The notes beneath the pieces were generated by a model. It saw only the letters and a program-made list of their open reading frames with translations, did no database searches and had not been told where the DNA came from. Made by a program: the position numbers and the translations under genes. Below, piece by piece: positions 58,437 to 64,000 of a stretch of 64,000 bases of DNA. Numbering within the stretch: position 1 is the stretch's first letter; the number at the start of each line of letters is the position of its first letter. The stretch is from Astragalus membranaceus. Taxonomy: Eukaryota > Streptophyta > Magnoliopsida > Fabales > Fabaceae. The stretch is taken from the NCBI GenBank assembly GCA_039519185.1, contig CM076846.1, positions 114,536,566 through 114,600,565 of the forward strand. The letters are read 5' to 3'.

Positions 58437-58779
58437 CATTACATGACTGAAGCTGACTTTCTCTCGAAGGCTACTGGGACTGCTGTTGGATTTCTGATGG
58501 ATTTCTTTGTTACTAAAGGTTTCACTTCTATTCAAAGCATGCTTGCTTGATCAAACATTTTTCAGTTATTGTTTTTTATTCATTCTTGCTTATTTGTGCA
58601 GCCTGGTCCGGATTCCATTGGAATCGTTGCAATTTCTCATGGCTGCCCTGGTGTGGCAGCCAGAGCATGTGGCCTAGTGGGGCTAGAACCTACAAGGGTA
58701 AGTGCTCTGGATTTATTGTCTTTATGCTAATTGTCTTCCCACAGCAAATGGTGGAATTATAGAGCTGCTTTACATGCAG
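58437..58779 (+). pseudogene. HD-ZIP III transcription factor fragment (START region)
   Basis: HD-ZIP III proteins (REVOLUTA/PHABULOSA group) pattern organ polarity and vasculature. Exon pieces encode EADFLSKATGTAV (about 58450-58490), PGPDSIGIVAISHGCPGVAA and RACGLVGLEPTR (58612-58697), and ANGGIIELLYMQ (58745-58779). Splice sites are canonical. The first exon loses the conserved sequence after GTAV, and the stretch between LEPTR and ANGG is deleted. The exon at 58612 starts with CCTGGTCCGG, the 3' half of the miR165/166 target; the 5' half (GGGATGAAG) is not in the preceding exon. No homeodomain or leucine zipper is present, so it is a dead captured fragment. Confidence 0.85.
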
Positions 58780-58976
58780 GTAAAGCAACTCATACTCAAT
58801 GTGAATTAATGGCTACTCTCTGTTATTTCCTCATGGTTCAAGTCTGTGTATAGTACTGAGATCGAATCAGGTGTGTAAATTCCCTGTAATGTACATAGTT
58901 CTTTCTTCTAATTCATGTATTATTTTTGTAGCTTTTCAATCCTTAAACTCAGCTTTCATTTGTGTCCTTGCAGGTT

Positions 58977-59225
58977 TATCAAATATTACAATATGTGGAA
59001 TTGTATTTGTATCAGATAGAAAACAGGCTCAAATATGATATTGCTCTTGCTACTGGAATCACATGTCCACAAATTGTATCTATAAAGCTGTTTCATATCT
59101 TCTCTGTTGCATTTAGCTATTTCTATCCTACTAGTGATAATCTATTTCTGGCTGCAGGTATCAAATGGGCGTGTGAGAAGGCAGTTATTGGAAGATGTAT
59201 TCTGATAGGGACTACGAGGATCTGG
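58977..59225 (+). other. Exon-like stretches, unidentified
   Basis: VYQILQYVELYLYQIENRLK and YDIALATGITCPQI follow a CAG acceptor at about 58975. SNGRVRRQLLEDV-type coding follows another at about 59157. Family not recognised; possibly from the same donor as the HD-ZIP III or INO80 pieces. Confidence 0.25.
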
Positions 59226-60475
59226 TAAGTTATTGTTCTATTTGTAGTCGAGTAATTATTAACTTAGGTTGATGTGGGTTTAGTGGGCGTGGGTTTAGTT
59301 TTATGATAACATTATTCAAATGTTAATGTATGCAGTTTTACTTTGTTTTATCAGTATGCCTATTGAGATTATTTATAACACAACTTTTTTTCATTTTTTC
59401 TTGTATTACTTTCCCAGCTGGCACAAATGAGAACACAATGTTTAAATTGGAGCTGTTGCTAGCATTGGTGGTGGACTAGAATTAGTGCAACAGTTGGATT
59501 GCCGGTAATTGTCTCATTCGTTAAGACTTCTTTTAGATCCATCATCAACAAGCAAAGAAAACCACATAAAGACAACAAATACTACATATTGAACAAATCT
59601 CCATGGTATAATGTATTTTGTGAATTCTAAAGGTGAGCTATCAGGTAACATGCATGCTTAATCCATCTGACGTGTTTCTTCTACCAAGATTTGAGATCAT
59701 AAGATAAGGCTATGGACTCATAATGAATTATCCTTTGCTATTTGAACAAAAAATAATATCTGTGAGGCATGCCCTAGCAGAATTATACAAAGCTTGTTTA
59801 AAACCATACAAATAGACATTAGACAATATGATACTCAAAATAAAAGTTATGGATTATATGAAATGTGTATTTACTTCTATATGAAGGACTCGGGAGCATA
59901 TCTAAGAATTAAATGTGAGTTTGAACTGCCAACTCTAATGCTAATCATTTAAACAAAACTTTGTCCACTGCATATGCTGATGTTGAATTTTGGAATGAAG
60001 GTTGGGTTGCTGGGAGAAAAATTGCAAATCTATACAGCCAATGGATTAAGTAAAGTTCACTGGGAAAGTTTCCAAAGTTCTAGTAAACCACTCACATGGT
60101 ATCAGGTAATCTATTATCATTAATGCGATTTTGCACAAAGTTTGGTAATCTATTATCACCAAAGTTCTAAGCGATCAAATGCGATTTTGCACAAAGTTTG
60201 GTTTCAGCTTGAGTGCCCTTTTATTCAGCTTTTTCTTTTGTGATCATGATAGAATAGTGGAAAGAGTTTCCTCTAGTTGACATATTTCTCTCCTAAGATA
60301 GAAAGCATCTAAATTGATTTGGTCTTTTGAAGAAAAATTGTTTAGTCGGGCTAGCTATTTGGCTAAGTTCAGCTCAATAATTTGAAGTGGAAACATTCCC
60401 ATCATGTTGTGGATCTTGGCATTCAATTATGGGCTTTTTTTCTTACGCTGATTGGTGATGTAATCCTTCTTACAG

Positions 60476-60928
60476 GACTATATGAACTATAGAAAATATA
60501 GGTATTTTAGACTTGATGGATCATCTACTATTCAGGACCGCAGAGACATGGTCAAAGACTTTCAGCATAGGTAATGTATTCTTTGTAATGTTTACTTTCT
60601 ATACTCTAGTTAGACTCCTAAACATTATTTGATTATGCAGCTTTTTATGATATTTTTTATTAATTTGTTGTAGGTCTGATATTTTCGTGTTCTTACTGAG
60701 TACAAGAGCTGGTGGATTGGGTATCAACTTGACAGCGGCTGATACGGTCATATTTTATGAGAGTGATTGGAATCCAACATTGGATCTACAGGCAATGGAC
60801 AGAGCTCATCGTTTGGGTCAGACAAAAGGCAGCAACAAACTTGTCTCTCAGATCAAGAGTTCCACCAAAATTCCTCTTTGGCTAGGCAACACAACTAGAA
60901 CTTGTTCTGATTTGTTTGAATCTTTTTA
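60476..60928 (+). pseudogene. INO80 helicase C-terminal fragment
   Basis: INO80 is the SNF2-type ATPase of the INO80 chromatin-remodelling complex. Exon 1 (60476-60570) encodes DYMNYRKYRYFRLDGSST and DRRDMVKDFQHR. Exon 2 (60674-) encodes SDIFVFLLSTRAGGLGINLT, AADTVIFYESDWNPTLDLQA and MDRAHRLGQTK. These are SNF2 motifs IV-VI, including the arginine finger region RAHRLGQ, and the YMNYRKYRYFRLDGSSTIQDRR segment is characteristic of INO80. After QTK the frame runs through non-homologous sequence to a stop at 60928. The ATP-binding lobe is absent, so it cannot act as a remodeller. Confidence 0.88.
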
Positions 60929-63900
60929 ATTGTAGCTTTTTAATTTGATACTAAGCCATTAATTGTATCTATCTCTAGGGGATTTGATAAGGTTGCTTTA
61001 TAGTTTCAATTGGAGAGTGTATGTTCCTGCTGTAACTATTATGAATTAATCAAAGAAGCTATTAATTGGTTTGAAATTATTTGGTTTGAAATATATAGTT
61101 TATTTTTTTTGCTGTGAATTAATATTTCCGAGGGATTTCCGACAGATATTTGTGAGGTATTTCCGAGGGATTTGCGAGGGATATTTCCGAGGGAGTTTCC
61201 GAGGGATTTGCGACGGAAACGTTTCCGAGGGAATTTTCCGTCGGAAATCGTTTGCGAGGACCGTTTATCCCACGGAATTTTGTCCGTCGGAAATTCCGTC
61301 GGAAATGAATATTTCCGACGGATTTTCCTGCGTTTGCGAGGGATTTTTCCCTCGGAAAGTACCGAAATTCTTGTAGTGAAAAAAAAGGGTTTTTTAGAGA
61401 AAAAGTGCTTGACGGGGGTTACGACCCGCTCTTACGTATCTCCCGGTGCGATGGAGAACTCAAAGCTTACGTAGTTCTCCTTCGTCTTTTTCTGAAAGGT
61501 TTTTGTTTTTTTTAATCTTTTGGTGAGTTTTCGCAATAGGACGAGCATTAGCGAGTGATTAAACTAACAAAGGCTATGAGTAATCACTGCTAAATACTCA
61601 AAAGGAGTTGTTACCTCTAGTCAGACGAACAAAGGCTCTGATTGACTATTAGTAACAACTTGCTTTTATTATATTTTCGAAAAGGTTTTTGAAGTAGGAC
61701 GAGCATTAGCGAATGATTAAACTAACAATGGTTATGGGTAATCATCGCTAAGTACTCATGTGAAATTGAAGAATGTTCATAGAGATCAAACTAACAAAGG
61801 TTATGGGTGACCTCCACTACTTGCTCATTTTTGTTTATTGAAAATGCTTCGAAAATTAATTGGTTTGGAAAAGAGTTTTAGAAAATAGGTAAATCATTTT
61901 CAATAGAATTCTATGTCCAAAACCAAATGCAAAATGAATGAATGAAGCTCAAACATACTCAACAATCAAGCAGTCATAAACATGTAGATCACTAACTAAG
62001 ATTAAGCATGCCAATATAATCAAAGAATTCAATTGTCAAAGATGCAAGACAAAATTCTCAAAACAATTGTGTTTGTGTGTGAAGGGGAATTGCTACACAA
62101 GTTGGAAGCAATCTCAAGAGGGGGCACATATGCCTCTATGCTACACATGTTGGTAGTCTTATAAGGGCACATGATTGTGTAGAAGGGTTTGTACACAATT
62201 AAGTCAAGACATTTAAATGTCATCAAGAACAAAGGAATACAATTGATCATAGGCATAGAGTATTCTAGGTTAGGTGAATGAACATGTGAGCAATGAGGCA
62301 TGATTAGGCAAGCATATCTATGCATGAGCATACAAGAATGAATGTATGAATGAGTAGACAAAAGGATGCACGAGAGTGTCGCATAGAATAGGGATGAATG
62401 AAGATGCATGAGGGTGAAAATGTTTTGGTAAAAGGTTTAGGTAAGAAAGTGGTAAAATGTTTTTGGGTTTTGGTGTTTTGGAAATGAGATGAAATGTTTT
62501 TGGTCTTGACAATGGTGAAAGTATTTTGGGGTTTATTTTATAAAGTTGAAAAAGTTTGAAATGCAAGTGAGAAAATGTTTTGGGGTTTTTATGCAAAGAT
62601 GCAAGTGGTAAAATGTTTTGAATGAAGGTAAAAATGTTTTATGAGATGAGATGAAAATGTTTTGGTAGAAACTAAGTGAAATGGTAAAAACCAAAGTGGT
62701 AAAATGTTTTTATGTTTTTTGGTAAAAAGTTAATGAAGTGGTAAAGTAAAATGGTAAAAAGTGAACAAACACAATTGCACAACTTGCATTTACTCAAACA
62801 CAATCAAAATGACAATTTTCAAGCAATCAAAAGGGCAAAAACCCTAGTCATGGCCGAATGCAATTGTGCATTGAATCACCAACTTATTACATGCAAATCT
62901 TGACAACTAACACATAGAACAAAACAAGGTAAAACCTAATCTATCATGCATATTCCTAAGGTAAAACCTCAATTAACTCATGCTTTTATTCACACTAAAT
63001 CAAAGATTGCAAAAGAGGAGTAAGAACCCTAATTCTTGATGTTAAAACCTAGGAACATACATACCCTAAATCAACCATTATTCATCCCCAAATCATGAAA
63101 TAAACAAGAACACACAAGAACTCTAAAAATGAGCTCATGGCCGAATGTCAATCAAGCATGAAATAGGTTTCTTATTTTGTGAAAACTATGCAAACAAGAG
63201 TGAATATGCAAGGAAATATGAGAAAACACAAGAACAACTCCTTCAAAGCCAAGGAGCCACCTCAAACACCCAAGCCTCCCTAAGTGCTTGTCAATAGTGT
63301 TTGAGATGGCTCCTCAAAGCAACAACAACAATATATGAAGGAGTTGAGATGAGGAGAGATTATGCAAAAATGAAGAAAATGCAAGAGTTTTGAAGTTTTA
63401 CCTTGAATTCAAGCTATGAAGGGAGTGATATGAAGAACAAGACCACAAATCAACTAAATCCTCCACAAACCTCAATGAAACTTGCGCGCCTTTCCTTGAT
63501 TCTTGAGGTTAGATGATGAACAATTAGGTTTTAGTAGAAGAGAAGGATGATATGTGAAGTAGGAGTGGATTTGAGATAGAAAATGAGAGTGAATTGAAAA
63601 AGAATGGAGGAGGAATTGGGGGGGGGGGGGTAGGCTATGGCCTAGGGGGTCTTTGGAGGAGAGGAAGGTTGTGTGAGGGTTGTGTGAGTGAGGAATGAGG
63701 GGCCAAAGATCGTGATGTGTGGAAGTGAGAAGGTATTTATTAGGTGCTCTAGGATTGGGTTTTAAATTTGAATGAAGGGCTAGGATTAGAAATCACTTGG
63801 AGTGTGGGCAGTGAGAAAACACAAAATGAGAGTGAGGGAGAGTGACTATGCGCATAAGGAGAGAAAGAGAGAGAATTTGTGTGAAAAGAAAAACCTATTT

Positions 63901-64000
63901 TGGGAATAGAGGCTCATATGTGATGTAGGGTAAAAATAGGGTTAAGGGTATAATTGAGATGGAATGTTAGCAAAGAAGTAATTTTGTATTTTTTGTGAAG

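Larger units (their letters stand above)
56704..61378. mobile_element. CACTA element 2, complete, with captured exons
   Basis: Termini CACTACAAGAATG (56704) and, on the minus strand, CACTACAAGAATTTC (61378). A 3-bp duplication AAA is possible on both sides, though this A-rich context is not decisive. Subterminal arrays of TTTCCGAGGGAATTT / AAATTCCCTCGGAAA units occupy 56740-56905 and 61120-61365. No transposase is present. The interior holds fragments of a copia RT, an HD-ZIP III gene, INO80 and unidentified exons. Confidence 0.9.
56361..64000 (-). repeat. Ogre-like LTR, minus strand, split by CACTA 2, runs off the window
   Basis: The minus strand ends CTTTTTCGGGCGCAA(T)A, matching the terminus of the 5' LTR at 22167 with one changed base. 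The segments 56361-56703 and 61379-64000 together match the complement of the LTR at 18101-22167. Examples are 61436-61475 against 21789-21830 and the CACTTAGGGAGGC region near 63280. About 2.97 kb of LTR is present; roughly 1.1 kb would lie beyond the window. It belongs to a second, independent and clearly more diverged Ogre-type copy. A 13-base G-run lies at 63618-63630. Confidence 0.85.

Overview
The window looks like repeat-dense heterochromatic DNA from a flowering plant, most likely a legume. Three things point that way. First, there are Ogre/Tat-type Ty3/gypsy LTRs about 4 kb long with an arginine-tRNA-type primer site. Second, there is a repeat end at about 56171 of a kind common in legume genomes. 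Third, gene pieces of plant-only families are scattered through it (FAR1, RopGEF, BAM-like receptor kinase, HD-ZIP III). I found no intact host gene. Every recognisable coding piece is either a transposon protein or a broken or captured fragment.

Left part (1-14150). A frameshifted FAR1-type gene (2-1445) is embedded in palindromic GGTTAGTGGCCACTAACC-type repeats. It is followed by fragments of a RopGEF (3109-3354) and, on the minus strand, a RAD1-like checkpoint protein (3548-3665). An F-box/LRR pseudogene (6148-7223, minus) carries two AAT microsatellites in its intron. Just upstream of its ATG sit two tandem LTRs of a Ty3/gypsy element with 78-bp minisatellites (7233-9247) and a gag remnant (9439-10180, minus). 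AT-rich DNA with foldback, SINE-like and hAT-like debris follows.

Middle part (14159-29691). This is a clear triple nest. A hAT element of about 0.95 kb (8-bp duplication GATGAAGT) is split by a 3.28-kb CACTA element (3-bp duplication AAT). The CACTA right end is in turn hit by an 11.3-kb Ogre-like retrotransposon (5-bp duplication TGAAT). The CACTA carries fragments of four or five host genes on one strand: PPDK, BAM-like LRR kinase, GSK3/shaggy kinase and a CLD1-like hydrolase. PPDK and BAM are fused in frame. The Ogre copy has lost gag-pol and the first 1.8 kb of its 3' LTR.

Right-middle part (29700-45500). Non-coding repeat-like DNA leads to a probable gene-capturing Helitron with a 3' hairpin and CTAG at 38491-38519. 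It carries exon pieces of an EMB8-type alpha/beta hydrolase and a ubiquitin-domain (UBTD-like) protein. Next comes a plant-mobile-domain transposon fragment interrupted by a solo LTR (40192-42135). A Mutator-type MITE with a 9-bp duplication (44070-44386), a tRNA-like sequence and a second possible Helitron end complete this part.

Right part (45509-64000). A CACTA element with GGCGGAA/CCGCCGGTAA subterminal repeats hosts a chromovirus (45596-54898). Its pol is interrupted by a solo LTR with a perfect AACTG duplication and by four in-frame stops. From 56361 to the window end lies a minus-strand Ogre-type LTR. It is split by another complete CACTA (56704-61378) carrying fragments of an HD-ZIP III gene (with half of the miR165/166 site) and of the chromatin remodeller INO80. 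The genes do not form a pathway. The coherent story is layered transposition and repeated capture of host exons.
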